A stretch of 64,000 bases of DNA. Origin: Incurvaria masculella (taxonomy: Eukaryota; Arthropoda; Insecta; Lepidoptera; Incurvariidae). Shown here in pieces: positions 42,790 to 53,612 of this stretch (the stretch's first letter is position 1; each line of letters opens with the position of its first letter). The notes under the pieces are model-generated. The model was not told the DNA's origin and searched no databases. It saw nothing but the letters and a program-made list of their open reading frames with translations. Where the stretch lies: contig OX335649.1 in assembly GCA_946894095.1 (NCBI GenBank), positions 16,510,001-16,574,000 of the forward strand, written 5' to 3'. A program made the position numbers and the translations under genes.

Positions 42790-43876
42790 GGTGGCCCAAC
42801 CCGGCGGGCTTAACTCATTTGCGGGCACGGTACAGAACCGTGTTGTTGCGCTCTGGGACCTTCTCTGTTTCTAAGAATAAGACAGGCTCCGTGATGAGGA
42901 AGATGCAACATGTCCACAAAAAAGACAATGTGCATAGTGTATGATTTGGTAAGATTCACGAAAATTTTAATTTCAAAACGACTTATAGCTAAAAGTAAAC
43001 CACGACCGCTGTAGTCAAAAATCTAACAAAAACCAAATCGATTAAAAATCTTGATTAAATAAGCTATGTCTGATGACTAATCTTTTTGAGATGTTCTTAC
43101 TTTATCATTGCGTAATCCACCTCCAAAGTTATTGCTTAAGGTGGCCCAACCCGCTCATCTCCCCATACAAAAGGGGAAAGAAGATCACGCCCATATTTCT
43201 TGTCAGAGATCCAAAATTTTGCTCAAAATAGCTTTATTTGATCGAACTAGATGTCTGATGACCATTGGCATTGTAAAATTGTGTTTGGTTTCTAAGTTAT
43301 AAGGTCCGAAAGTTCGAATTTTTCGTGCGTTTTATACAATAACTTTCACCTCGGATTACGCAATGATAAAGTAAGAACATCTTAGAAAGATTAGTCATCA
43401 GACATAGCTTATTTAATCAAGATTTATAGTCTATTTTGTTTTTGTTAGATTTTTTACTACAGCGGTCGTGGTTTACTTTTAGCTATAAGTCGTTTTGAAA
43501 TTAAAATTTTCGTAAATCTTACCAAATCATACACTATGCACGTTGTCTTTTTTGTGGACATGTTGCATCTTCCTCATCACGGAGCCGGTCTTATTCTTTG
43601 AAACAGAGAAGGTCCCAGAGCGCAACAGCACGGTTTTGTACCGTGCCTTCGAATGAGTTAGGCCCGCCGGGTTGGGCCACCTTAAAACGCGCGACAAATT
43701 CGCACTTTCGGACGTTATAACTTGGAAACCAAACACAATTTTACAATGCCAATGGCCATCAGACATCTAGTTCGATCAAATAAAGCTATTTTGAGCAAAA
43801 TTTTGGATCTCTGACAAGAAATATGGGCGTGATCTCTTTTCCCTTTTGTATGGGGAGATGAGCGGGATGGGCCACC
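42790..43876 (-). mobile_element. piggyBac-like TTAA MITE, outer copy (interrupted)
   Basis: Ends GGTGGCCCAACCCGGCGG and GAGCGGGATGGGCCACC with TTAA at 42786-42789 and 43877-43880. The copy is split by another member (43140-43681). Joining the two segments gives about the 542 bp of the intact copies. TTAA target duplication plus 14-bp TIR fits piggyBac-group mobilisation. Confidence 0.85.
43140..43681 (+). mobile_element. piggyBac-like TTAA MITE, nested inner copy (542 bp)
   Basis: TTAA (43136-43139), GGTGGCCCAACCCGCTC ... GCCGGGTTGGGCCACC, TTAA (43682-43685). It sits in the middle of the outer copy in opposite orientation, at a site that reads TATA in the copy at 54668. Same length as 44275-44816. 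Confidence 0.9.
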
Positions 43877-43880
43877 TTAA

Positions 43881-44270
43881 TGTCTCTAAAACACCCAAAA
43901 ATAAATATTTCACAAATATGTTAATTTTATAGAGCATGTCTTCTTTATAATTTGTAACCCCTGAAAGTTACAGTTAGATTAAAAAAAACTGTCTCAAAAA
44001 CGAATATGGACCGGTGTATAAAGTGCCTTAGAATATCGATAGAGCTCGCCCTATTTTCGACAGACGAACCGTTTACGAGACGTGCCGGAAATCAGGTGCG
44101 TTCGGGCAATCAACGCGATGGTTTCGTTTAGTTTCCGGACTATTTACATTACGCATGAAAAAGTACAGACACTCGGCGGGTGGCCGGCCGACAACAACCG
44201 CGTGCACTATGCGGGGACGGGGCGGGGCGGGGCGGGCTGTTGAACTTCCGTGGGCGGCACGTGCCCGGAT
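43881..44270. other. No gene recognised; GC-rich with G-run motif
   Basis: GC-rich towards the right. 44212-44236 has five G-runs of three to four (GGGGACGGGGCGGGG...), a G-quadruplex-type motif. Confidence 0.4.
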
Positions 44271-44274
44271 TTAA

Positions 44275-44816
44275 GGTGGCCCAACCCGCTCATTTCCCCA
44301 TACAAAAGGGGAAAGAAGATCACGCCTATATTTCTTGTCAGAGATCCAAAATTTTGCTCAATATAGCTTTATTTGATTGAACTAGATGTCTGATGACCAT
44401 TGGCATTGTAAAATTGTGTTTGGTTTCCAAGTTATAACGTCCGAAAGTTCGGATTTTTCGCGCGTTTTATACAATCACTTTGGAGGTGGATAACGCAATG
44501 ATAAAGTAAGAACATCTTAAAAAGATTAGTCATCAGACATAGCTTGTTTAATCAAGATTTATAATCTATTTGGTTTTTGTTAGATTTTTGACTACAGCGG
44601 TCGTGGTTTACTTTTAGCTATAAGTCGTTTTGAAATCAAAATTTTCGTAAATCTTACCAAATCATACACTATGCACATTGTCTTTTTTGTGGACAGGTTG
44701 CATCTTCCTCATCACGGAGCCTGTCTTATTCTTAGAAACAGAGAAGGTCCCAGAGCGCAACAGCACGGTTTTGTACCGTGCCCGCAAATGAGTTGAGGCC
44801 GCCGGGTTGGGCCACC
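44275..44816 (+). mobile_element. piggyBac-like TTAA MITE, full (542 bp)
   Basis: TTAA at 44271-44274 and 44817-44820 flank perfect 14-bp inverted ends GGTGGCCCAACCCG and CGGGTTGGGCCACC. Internal landmarks: 'gaactagatgtctgatgac', 'gcggtcgtggtttac', 'gcaacagcacggtttt'. No coding capacity. Confidence 0.92.
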
Positions 44817-45046
44817 TTAAGGCGGGAACACTTTTTCATGTGCGGACCCGGTTGGCTAATATTACACCTACTGTCCATTTATTTATGTATTTATTTAAGG
44901 AAAAGACACCGAAACAAGTATACAAATATGTACATACAATGCAAACAATACTTAGAGAAACTTAACTTGTTTCCACTACGCTTTCCACCGAAACATACAT
45001 ATCTCAAAAGCAAGGTTCGTGAAGGAAGATAAAAAATTAAATAAAA

Positions 45047-45275
45047 AACAGGCCAAGTGCGAGTCGGACTCGCACATGAAGGGTTCCGTACTATAAACAA
45101 TAAAAAAATCACGTTTTTTGTACGGGGCCCCCTTTAATTGTTATTATTTTTTCATTTTACCTATTTGTTGTTATAGCAGCAAAATAAATACACACTCTGT
45201 GAAAATTACAGCTGCCTACCTACCTATTACGGTTCATGAGATACAGCCCTGTGACAGACGGACGGACGGACGGAT
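45047..45275 (-). repeat. GGTTCCGTACC repeat, truncated at (GGAC)n
   Basis: ACAGGCCAAGTGCGAGTCGG, AAGGGTTCCGTAC, 'gcaaaataaatacacactc' and 'ttacggttcatgagatacag'. It stops in the GGAC tract, so the outer left end is lost. Confidence 0.8.
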
Positions 45276-47082
45276 ATAACTTAGTAGATTAACAAAATCA
45301 TACCACAATGTAGTAAATATTTAAAAAAATAAAAATAATTATATCCATAAAAAATAATAGTTCTAACTGCAGTTAATTCGCTTATGAAGTCGGGACACCA
45401 GAATAATTTAGATTTGATTGTCGATTAATATAGAATAAGATCATGTGTAATTATGTAGTCAAAAGTTTGCTCTCCGCCAATGTTCGTAAAATGTACTTTG
45501 TGAGCAGTAGTTATTTATCAACCACTGTAAACTAGTTTGCAAGTATCAAGGAATAAAAAAATGTTAAACCCGCAACATTTAAACCAAAGATAAAACAGTG
45601 TCCAAAAAATAGCCTCTTCAGAAGCGATAGTCCGGCGGTCTCGCAACCTCGCCTCCAGTCGTGGGAATCGAACCGCGGAACTGTGCGATAATACACACAA
45701 ATAGACTGTTATTAAATGACCACGATGAAAGAAATAGGCGGTGTAGACAATCGTCTTCATAACACCGCCGACTCTGGCGCAATGCAACTTCTGCTTGCGT
45801 TCTGCTGAAATTGTGTCATTGTTGGTGAAATATCGCATTACGCTAAATAATTGATCGCGAAGAACTAGAAGATAGATTACGCAATGCCGGATTTTTCGGA
45901 TGAGATCAGATCAATTTGCGGAAGTGTTTTATAAGTGAATTAAATTCGAAAAAAACTGAGAAACTCGAATACCTCCAACATTTTGTTCAAACCGAAAACT
46001 CGGATCAGGACGAACGAAACTACAAATTATATTTCAATAAATCAATACCTTGTCGGGGGTCTTCATGGCATGAAGTCACGCATGATCCACATTGATGAAA
46101 ACAAATCTCAGGCATGATTTCTGACAGGAATCGTACGACGCGTGTCTGGATGTCCCCCCAATCGGGGTGTGGCGGCGGAACGCGGTGACTGGTACGATTT
46201 TGCCGAACGCACGCATTCCAGTCCTGTGCTATATCGTGACCGAATACCCCAGTATCGTTGAAAATAACATACTTTTATATCCATCTTTATCACTCCATTC
46301 TTTACTTTCTTCCTCAACTCCCCTTCCTGAGGTTCTGTCGGGAACATTATATAGAGTTTTGTAACGAAGAGTTTAGACAGATCCATCACTAGATCACTAG
46401 GCAATCTTCTGATAGAGCATTTGTCCTCACTTGCATCGTATCCAGATGATCTGATCTCTGCATCTCATGCCTACCTATTACCTATGCCAATACTGATCTG
46501 TTTCCATTCATCTGTTTTCTGCTCGGGAACACTTCAGTTAATCTTTCTAAATACATATAAGCATGAATTTGCTTATATGAAGCATATTTAACGATGAATA
46601 TCTTGGTATATTTAATCATCCAGTCATCCATAATTAAAAGTAAGGAGTTTATATTCGTTTTATTTTTGATATTTACAATAATGGCAGCAATGTAACACCA
46701 AACACGACACACAACTGGTGTCAAATTATTCACTTGCCAAAATCAAACCGCCCATCAAATTTAATGTCAGTATCAGGTTCACAGAACAGTCCAACGTCCA
46801 CGTTTGTTTGAAATGGCAGTTGTGATTATCAGAGCGTACTGACACTCAATACTGAAGACAATGCGAGTAACGGGGATAGGGTATCCGATGACGCGACTGT
46901 GCAAGACTACTCAGCCTCGACTTGCGGACAGATTTAGACATTCTCTGTCTGCGACGACCACTAGCTTTAGCGGACTGTCCCGATCAATGTTTCAGATATG
47001 GCCCCATCATTTTACAGTCGAAACAAGTTGCACGCATCGTTCACATCGGTGGTATTGATCCCTAAATCTTCTCTTGTCGTTT
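45276..47082. other. No gene recognised; isolated B-box-like tRNA fragment
   Basis: About 1.8 kb without a convincing exon. At 45655-45690 (minus strand) GCACAGTTCCGCGGTTCGATTCCC has a perfect B box; it may be the end of a tRNA-derived SINE. Short frames at 45518-46404 are unrecognised. Confidence 0.35.
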
Positions 47083-47291
47083 GACCATTTATGCGATTTA
47101 TTATGAGGGTTTGCGTTCTCTTGACAAGTTTAAGCATTTATGCGATTCATCATGAGGGCTTGCGTTCTATTGAAGTTAGACCATTTTTGCGCTTTATTAC
47201 GAGGGCTTGCGTTCTCTTGACACGTTTAACCATTTATGCGATTCATCATGAGGGCTTGCGTTCGCTTGACACGTTCGACCATTTATGCGAT
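47083..47291 (+). repeat. 49-bp tandem repeat, ~4.3 copies
   Basis: Starts of CATTTATGCGAT or its variant lie at 47086, 47135, 47182, 47231 and 47280: steps of 49, 47, 49 and 49. Each unit contains 'cgatt(t/c)at(t/c)atgaggg', TTGCGTTCTCTTGA. Small unit differences show some age. Confidence 0.9.
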
Positions 47292-47756
47292 CGCAAAGCT
47301 GATGCAGTTGATCGCTCAAAATGACACCCAAACGTAAAAAAGAGAGGAATTTGCGTTCGTGAGAAATAATTCCATGACAATCGCATTGTCTATACGCTGC
47401 TCGCTCCGCTAAGCACAGAACAGAGTAGCGTAGGAGCGGAGTTATTCAACCTTGACCAACGAGCACTGAATCAGCGCTGGGATCTACGACCAATGCAAAT
47501 ATCACGCCACGCTTACGCAAACGAGAAATTGTTCGCTGCGTGTACATTAGAATGCAGCTCGAATTGTGCATGGGTGTTTGTTGACAACCAAGCGTAGTTC
47601 ATCATGACTACGGAACGAGTGCGCTTTATGTATGTATGGAGCTCATCTATTGCGTAGTAGTATGTACGGTGTTCATAGTAACGTTGTTATTGTTTATCTT
47701 TATTCAATGCAGTTTTGTGATGCGTGGGTTCAAGCATTTAAAATTATACCAGTTAC

Positions 47757-47860
47757 CTACCACTTTTCTTCCCGTGCATATCCGTAAGAGGCGACTGAGG
47801 GATTTGTCATTCGTGGTTCCAGTGATTCGGATTAAAAAGGTAAAACTGTAGGAATAGGCC
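47757..47860 (+). repeat. LINE-like repeat (CTTTTCTTCCCGTGCAT type), copy 1
   Basis: 'cacttttcttcccgtgcat', 'ccgtaagaggcgactgaggg' and 'gtcattcgtggttcc' match 53555-53625. It resembles the 3' region of an insect non-LTR element, with no coding part attached. Confidence 0.5.
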
Positions 47861-47953
47861 GTACGACCTGACCTGAGGCGACACAGTACTTATGTACACA
47901 ACTCTAATACAGCATGATTGAAAGGTTAATGTAATAACCATTTCAACATTTAA

Positions 47954-47968
47954 GGGGGGGGGGGGGGG
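47954..47968 (+). repeat. G15 homopolymer
   Basis: Fifteen consecutive G, in otherwise AT-rich DNA. Could be a sequencing-sensitive site or G-quadruplex former. Confidence 0.9.
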
Positions 47969-49109
47969 TTATCACCCGATCACATTCAGTTCCATAAGGG
48001 TGTACATGAAAGCACATTTTGATATTTTTAAAAATAACTACAACTGATTTTTAAATTTCAAAAATATTAAATATAAATTGGTTATTTAGCTGTATTTGAA
48101 ACTTATAATTATAAATATCTGAGGCTCCCCTTCTTTGTTAATTTTTTTTTATTTGTCTGATCAATCAAATCATCGGGATCTTACAATTTTGTCTGTACAT
48201 TATATTTAGACCATCAAATCTACAAATGTATTTTTTTGATTATCGAAATTAGTTGAAGTTATTTTTAAATTAAATTAAATCATATTTTACTTACGCCCTT
48301 ATGGGACTGAATGCAATTAGATGCTAACTAACACACCCTTAATATGCTTCACGAGGGCGGTAATACGACATATACGAAAAAACTACTACCTATACATGTC
48401 TCGGGGGATAACCGTCGTCGTAAGATGTGAGAAACTATGTGAGGGAATTCGACCAATTCTTCACCAATCAGAAGCAATTATGTCGAGCACGAAGTCGAGG
48501 GATCAGTCACTCGAGCATGACCAGGATTAACATGTAATTTCGAGATTCCCAAGGACTACCAAAGATTCCTAAGGGATTACAAAAATATTCCTAGGATTAC
48601 ATAGTATCACTGAGGACTACAAGATTGCCAGTAAATCCAAAATTATTTTTTGCTGATTTTGAATGAGAAAAAAAAAATGAGAGAAATTTGAATGAGAGAA
48701 AAAGGAAACTCGAAGCTTATTGCAGATGTCGCATGAGCGATCTCACTTTAAAAACGTCAAAACTGTCATTCCTGTCAAGGTTGATTTAGGAGTTTTAAGA
48801 TGAAAGATGTACTCCACGATGCAGTTAGAATAAGGTTTAGAGGAAAAGAAGAGCTTTTGTTTGTCTTCAAACTAATTTAAGTGTCACTGAACAGCGCAAA
48901 GTATTAAACGAAATATTATAGGTTATGTTTTTGTGATATTTTCTTTCCCACGACTTCTTTTGATTAGCACAATTAAGAACAATTTATTTTCGGAATAACG
49001 TGGAGAAAATTTTGTCATTTCTATTACATATATTGAGTATTATTTTGTATGGTATCTGACAGCTTTGACAGATATTTTAGCTGAGCTCGCTTAGACCATG
49101 GCTCAGACG
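47969..49109. other. No gene recognised (AT-rich)
   Basis: Nothing convincing except the 36-bp similarity near 48438 to the inverted repeat at 35999. At 48545-48625 there is a degenerate 'aggattac / aggactac' short-period run. Confidence 0.35.
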
Positions 49110-49207
49110 GCACCTGTACAAGAAACGTGATTTTTTTGTGTTAATTCTTGTTTAACGATGGTGAGGAAACCTTCGTTTGCGAGTCCGAATCGCACTTGGC
49201 CGGTTTT
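49110..49207 (+). repeat. GGTTCCGTACC repeat, right end only
   Basis: 'aaacgtgatttttttgtg', GATGGTGAGGAAACCTTCG, TGCGAGTCCGAATCGCAC, TTGGCCGG and a T-run. Confidence 0.75.
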
Positions 49208-49854
49208 TAAATAGCAAACCTGTACTGAGAAATAATTTTATGTGGCATAATAGTCGAATTCGTCTATACCAAAATTCAATAAAATTGCAAAGTGCACTCA
49301 TTCATCAAGTGACCGTGCTGGGAATGTAATAAACGTTTCGTGATTCGATTCCGAATGTGATATTTCAATGTTATGTTAGGGGAGTGTGAATGCAAGTTGA
49401 TTATTCAGCAACATTTCCCCCAAATAACATAATAGTGTCCACATTTCCCCCAAACAACACAATAGTCAGCCCAGATGTGCGCATAGATTGTAACAAGTAC
49501 TCAGATATAGTATTTATGGAAGTGCATTCCAGTTGTATTGAGGTCCGATTCTATTGGTTGCAGCTGAATCTTGTTCGTTTCTTTGACAATAATTTTCAAC
49601 GATTGACTTTAAAAATAATCGTTCTATTTTCATGGAGGTGAAGAAATTACAATTATTTACCTCCATGGCGATTTTGAAATTCCTCGTCAATATAAAAAAA
49701 TTTATGTATCTCAAATCACACAGATAGTTGATATATTATGTATTGAATGGATGCGACATTACCGTTATCTCATTAATTTGAGGTTGTTCAACGACATCTT
49801 TATTGAATCATTGTTATCAGATTTAAATCAACGGTTAAAAAGGGTCACCCATCT
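49208..49854. other. No gene recognised
   Basis: A short duplication 'acatttcccccaaa(t/c)aacat' near 49408 and 49441. No exon. Confidence 0.3.
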
Positions 49855-49950
49855 GCAACCGGGCCGCTGTTAGAGTTGTTTCACCAAGTTTAACGAATCG
49901 CAAGTCGTCGCGGCACTGATCTACCGATGTTTGGTCTTGAAATTCGTCTG
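49855..49950 (-). mobile_element. SINE 5S-like head, body missing
   Basis: Minus strand: GTAGATCAGTGCCGCGACGA, 'cttgcgattcgttaaactt', 'gtgaaacaactctaacagc', 'ggttgcagatgggtgaccc' and 'tttttaaccgttg', the same order as the head at 18587. Adjacent to a tRNA-like segment upstream. Confidence 0.6.
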
Positions 49951-49954
49951 AAAC

Positions 49955-50016
49955 AGCATACGAACCTGCGACCTTTGGATTTCATGCCCACTGCTCTACC
50001 GCGGAGCTATCCAGAC
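49955..50016 (-). pseudogene. tRNA-like sequence (tRNA-Phe/Lys-like, SINE head or pseudogene)
   Basis: Minus strand: GGATAGCTCCGCGGTAGAGC (A box/D-arm), an anticodon-arm-like stretch GGGCATGAAATCC, AAAGGTC and GCAGGTTCGTATGC (B box/T-arm). The two ends do not form a clean 7-bp acceptor stem. Resembles tRNA-derived SINE heads more than a working gene. Confidence 0.55.
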
Positions 50017-51440
50017 AATTACGTCAGCCAACGAATTTCTCGATTACATTCGAATCGACGCAATGGTTCCTAGAAGTAGTAGACATATTATATAGTGCTG
50101 ATTTCGCGTATTATTCCTACCAAGGAGTCGTTGAAAACGAAAGTGTGAGATCCGATCCAGCTTATCCATTGGCAAAATAGTGTGACTGGCATTTTGTTGT
50201 TGGACTAATCGGAAATTTAAAAATATTTGCAAAGTTACAAAATTGAAGACCACCATCGATGGCTTATGGAATTCCGCTACACTCATCACAGTTGTTCAGG
50301 CACCGCACGTTTTTCCGCTTAATGTATACGGTGCCTTCGTCAACATGTCAACATCCAAACTAAAATAGCTCCTGTATCTTGGGGGCAAGATGCATTTTCC
50401 AGAGCACCGCCCGGCTATCAGAGCGCGAAGAAGTCTTGTGAACTGTCCCACGGAAGTCTCCGCACCATAACACTTATGCAACAGTTACCGAGTTGACACG
50501 CGACCGACGCGACGACGCTCGGAAGATCAAAATCCCTCGACGCTCTCCCGTAGATTCCTGCGAAACAACTGCGACAGTATCGGTGGGAGTGCAAAGCGTT
50601 TTCGCCCTAGTGGCAAGTCGATTAAAGTGACATTGGTTTCCGTGCTAATTGGACAGAAATATAAAAATGCTTGCTGTACTTAACGAGATGTGCTTGATGG
50701 CTTGCAACGTTCCGTTTGTGAAGAAGTTCTTTTGTAACTTTATAACATCACATTCTTATTCTGTGACATAACTAGCTGCGGTCCCCGAGTCTGCACAGGA
50801 GATTATCGAAAAGAAGTTAAAACGGAGTCAAAAAATATTGTGATGAAAAAGCATTTGTTTCAGACAAATATGCCTTGTATTCACGTTGTTTAGTTTCACT
50901 CTAATGTCACCAATGTGTTGTCCGGATCATGTAATATTAAAATTTTATTTAATCTGTGGGCACAATGACGTTGTATTGATATGCAAATTGGATAGGCTTA
51001 TCGCCCTAAAGATGCACTTGTTGCGTCCTTGCACACACAGCCTACACAATAAACCCTCGTCTATTAGAAGGAAAAACAATTTTTTTTCGGTGCGTATCGA
51101 ATTCAAGGATCCATTAACACTTAATCCGCGAGGGATGAAGAGTTCTTGTCACGTATCTTATTACTTCGAGTGGTTCGAACAAAGATAATTCACCCCTATG
51201 CACGCGAGAGTGCACCTGACTAGCCCTGACTGAAGTGACTTTTTCAAATGTACGAGTATACACTGGGACTTTTTTTAACTACTTTTCTTTCTGACAAATG
51301 TTGTAAACATAAATAGTTAACTGTTAAAAGATACGGTTCCGGCAGGTATACATTTTAATGGATGCTTCGACCACCGGTTATTCAATTTTTATTATTATTA
51401 TTTATTAAGCAGTCATCTGGTAGTAAACTACACTTGAAAT
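50017..51440. other. No gene recognised
   Basis: Mixed composition with a slightly CG-rich piece at 50490-50600. No conserved frame. Confidence 0.3.
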
Positions 51441-51442
51441 TG

Positions 51443-51540
51443 TCATGCGATGGTACCAACCGGCCTGGGCGAGATTAATTAACCCTACACCATGTTTTCA
51501 CGTTCAATCCGAACCATGGCCAGCCTAGGCGGTCGAACAG
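51443..51540 (-). mobile_element. SINE body fragment
   Basis: Minus strand of GCGATGGTACCAACCGGCC, GATTAATTAACCCTACACC and 'caatccgaaccatggccagc' is the SINE segment between the head junction and the body. Confidence 0.7.
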
Positions 51541-51867
51541 TCGCCTTTCTAGAACCCGACCGCGCACAGGGTTTCATAACCTTGATGTTCGCACCCACGA
51601 TGACGCTGGTTAATGTGTTTTTGTGTTGCACTAAGGACACCGTGGGAATATGGACTGGACTGCCAAAAAGACATGAAAATATGGAAGTCAATCAACGCTT
51701 CATATCTTTGAGATATGTATGTATGATATCAGTCGGAGGATTATTTCATATAAAAATATTTTCGTTCTTTGCAATATGCTATTTTTCCTATATAGAGATT
51801 TGGCCCATATGGGCCAAACGCCAGACACGGATTTTTGTAAATCCGACCAACCCGCTAAGGGCCCAGT

Positions 51868-51916
51868 CACAGAAATCGGAATATACTAAACATTAATAAT
51901 TCTGATTTCTGTGGGC
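51868..51916. repeat. Small hairpin (GGGCCCAGTCACAGAAATC)
   Basis: GGGCCCAGTCACAGAAATC and GATTTCTGTGGGCC are inverse around a 20-base loop. The left end resembles the terminus of the adjacent PIF/Harbinger-like MITE. Confidence 0.6.
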
Positions 51917-52191
51917 CGAGTGCACGAAAGGACACAAAATTAAAATCAACGTCAACGTATAATTAAATACGTCACTTTTTATGGACAGTATGGAAAGGAG
52001 CTGAGTCAACTCCATGCGGTTCACTAAACGTACGTCACGTTTTGCCCCGGTTGCACGAAGAGACGGCTGAGATAATCTATGTTGAAACACGTCACTTTTA
52101 GTGATCCGCATAGAGTTCCTTCCATACTGTCCACACAAAGTGACGTGTTTGAACAGTGATTAACTCAGCCGTTTCTTCGTGCAACCGGGGC
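51913..52191. mobile_element. PIF/Harbinger-like MITE, composite with palindromic copy
   Basis: A truncated copy starts GGGCCGAGTGCACGAAAGGA (51913 to about 52035). It is followed by a palindromic unit (52040-52191) whose two ends are GCCCCGGTTGCACGAAGAG and its inverse. A TTA follows at 52192. The palindrome implies joining of two right halves. Confidence 0.6.
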
Positions 52192-52267
52192 TTAGTGAAC
52201 CACATGGAGCTGACAATTGAACATTGATTAACTCAGACGTCTATTCCTGCAAGAGCACACATTTGAA

Positions 52268-52645
52268 GTCAGCCTCAGTGGCCCAGTGGCGCGTCACTTC
52301 GGCGATCGCTCTCCGAAGTTAAGCAACGCTGGGTCCGGTCTGGTCTTGGATGGGTGACCGTTGAGAGAGGTTGGCCGTGGTTCGGATTCCACGTTAAACT
52401 GTAGGTCCCCTTCCTTACTTACTAGGTGGTAGGGTTAATCCCGCCCGGGTTGGTACCATCGCATTGGATGAACGATGGTCGAAGCGGCAATGAAAATTGT
52501 CCGTGTTTTCCATCCAGTTCAATGTAGCCGTGCAATATAAGGAAGGTCCTGGCATGGCACCTAGTTCCCATGTGGTGTGTTAGGCTAATACCATGTCAGA
52601 AGGTGTGGTATTAGCCATCCATGTCCAGTCACATAAAAAAAAAAA
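52268..52645 (+). mobile_element. SINE, 5S-like head, best full-length copy
   Basis: GTCAGCCTCAGTGGCCCAGT, then CTCTCCGAAGTTAAGCAACG and CTTGGATGGGTGACCG, which match boxes A and C of the 5S rRNA internal promoter. 'ggttggccgtggttcggat' and the complete body follow, then the CAATATAAGGAAGG and CCATGTGGTGTG tail variants, CATCCATGTCCAGTCACAT and an A-run. Clearest evidence in the window for a 5S-derived SINE. Confidence 0.92.
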
Positions 52646-52679
52646 TCTATATCAATCAAAATGATATTTTTTTCACCGA

Positions 52680-52870
52680 GCAATCGTCATAGCGACACAC
52701 ACGGCTAGTTCGATAGCGCTCCCGGCCGGGCCGGTTCCCACCCGCCCAGGCGTGACCCCCTCGCGCCCGCACCCTTGCCCCGCCGCCCCGTCGCCCCGCG
52801 CACCCCCGCCGGAACACAATATTCGCACACCCCCTCCGCGGCGAGTGCGAACTGCATTTACTTTCCGGCG
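52680..52870. promoter_or_regulatory. CpG-rich patch (possible regulatory DNA)
   Basis: Strongly C-rich on the plus strand (CCGCCCC-type repeats), CG-dense. Frames on either strand are low-complexity. No downstream exon seen. Confidence 0.25.
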
Positions 52871-52872
52871 AG

Positions 52873-53007
52873 TACAGTCGTTTCCTATCAAATGTATACA
52901 CTGGAAAGAGAAGGAATTTCCTTTTACTCTATGGTTGACGTCAGCATGTCAGAAAGAGACCTCAAATTTGTCTATATTTCCGGTGTATAGATTTCAGACG
53001 AAACGAC
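52873..53007. repeat. Inverted repeat around TACAGTCGTTTC
   Basis: TACAGTCGTTTCCTATCAAA and TGTATACACTGG at the left, CCGGTGTATAGATTTCAGAC and GAAACGACTGTACA at the right. Arms of about 33 bp with several mismatches. Confidence 0.55.
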
Positions 53008-53069
53008 TGTACATTGGACAAAAGGGGCGAAACCATAGATTCTAGGAATTTTGAGTTTTAAAAAAAAGT

Positions 53070-53222
53070 TTAAAAAACTGTAACCCGACTACGGATTAAA
53101 ACACTAAAAGGTAAGAAACAAGTTAGGTGCTGTTTGATTTCATCGTTTTATTGATATCACACTGCACCTATCTTGTTTCTTAACTTGGAGTGTTTTAATC
53201 CGTAGTCGGGTTACAGTTTTTT
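53070..53222. mobile_element. Foldback MITE, ~62-bp arms (TGTAACCCGACTACGG)
   Basis: Arms starting TTAAAAAACTGTAACCCGAC are about 93% identical over 62 bp with a ~28-bp loop. A 'cgccgtagtcgggtaaaaaa' fragment at 53355 is related. Confidence 0.75.
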
Positions 53223-53554
53223 AAAATATAAAAAATATTTAATGGACACTTTATTTATCAAAATCGGATGAATAGTTTAGAGCGCTATTGTGAAACAAAC
53301 GTAAATACAAATATACACACATAGCCTACTGAAATCATAACCCTTCCTTTTGGCGTCGCCGTAGTCGGGTAAAAAAGTAGGAAATACCGATGAGAGATAA
53401 TTGACTGAGAGCGTCTGGTTTATTCGGTATCATCATTGAAACGGGGAGTTTAGGAATGATCTAAAATAATAAGCGAGAAACATTTCTAGCGTTTATTGAA
53501 TTTGACGAAAGCCATCCAACCACCTTTGTGGGTTCCGTTAAGTAACAAGAATAT

Positions 53555-53612
53555 AATTAGACCCACTGCTTTTCTTTCCGTGCATGTCGTAAGAGCCGAC
53601 TAATGGATTCGT
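53555..53612 (+). repeat. LINE-like repeat (CTTTTCTTTCCGTGCAT type), copy 2
   Basis: 'ctgcttttctttccgtgcat', 'gtcgtaagagccgactaatg' match 47757-47820. Joined directly to a SINE body. Confidence 0.5.

Noticed and set aside
49955..50016. Functional tRNA gene
   Set aside because: No 7-bp acceptor stem and an irregular anticodon arm; it neighbours SINE sequence.
51492..51896. 134-codon plus-strand frame
   Set aside because: Starts inside a SINE fragment and shows no known motif; no splice context.
52268..52375. 5S rRNA gene
   Set aside because: The 5' third of 5S is replaced by another sequence and a SINE body follows, so it is a 5S-derived SINE head.
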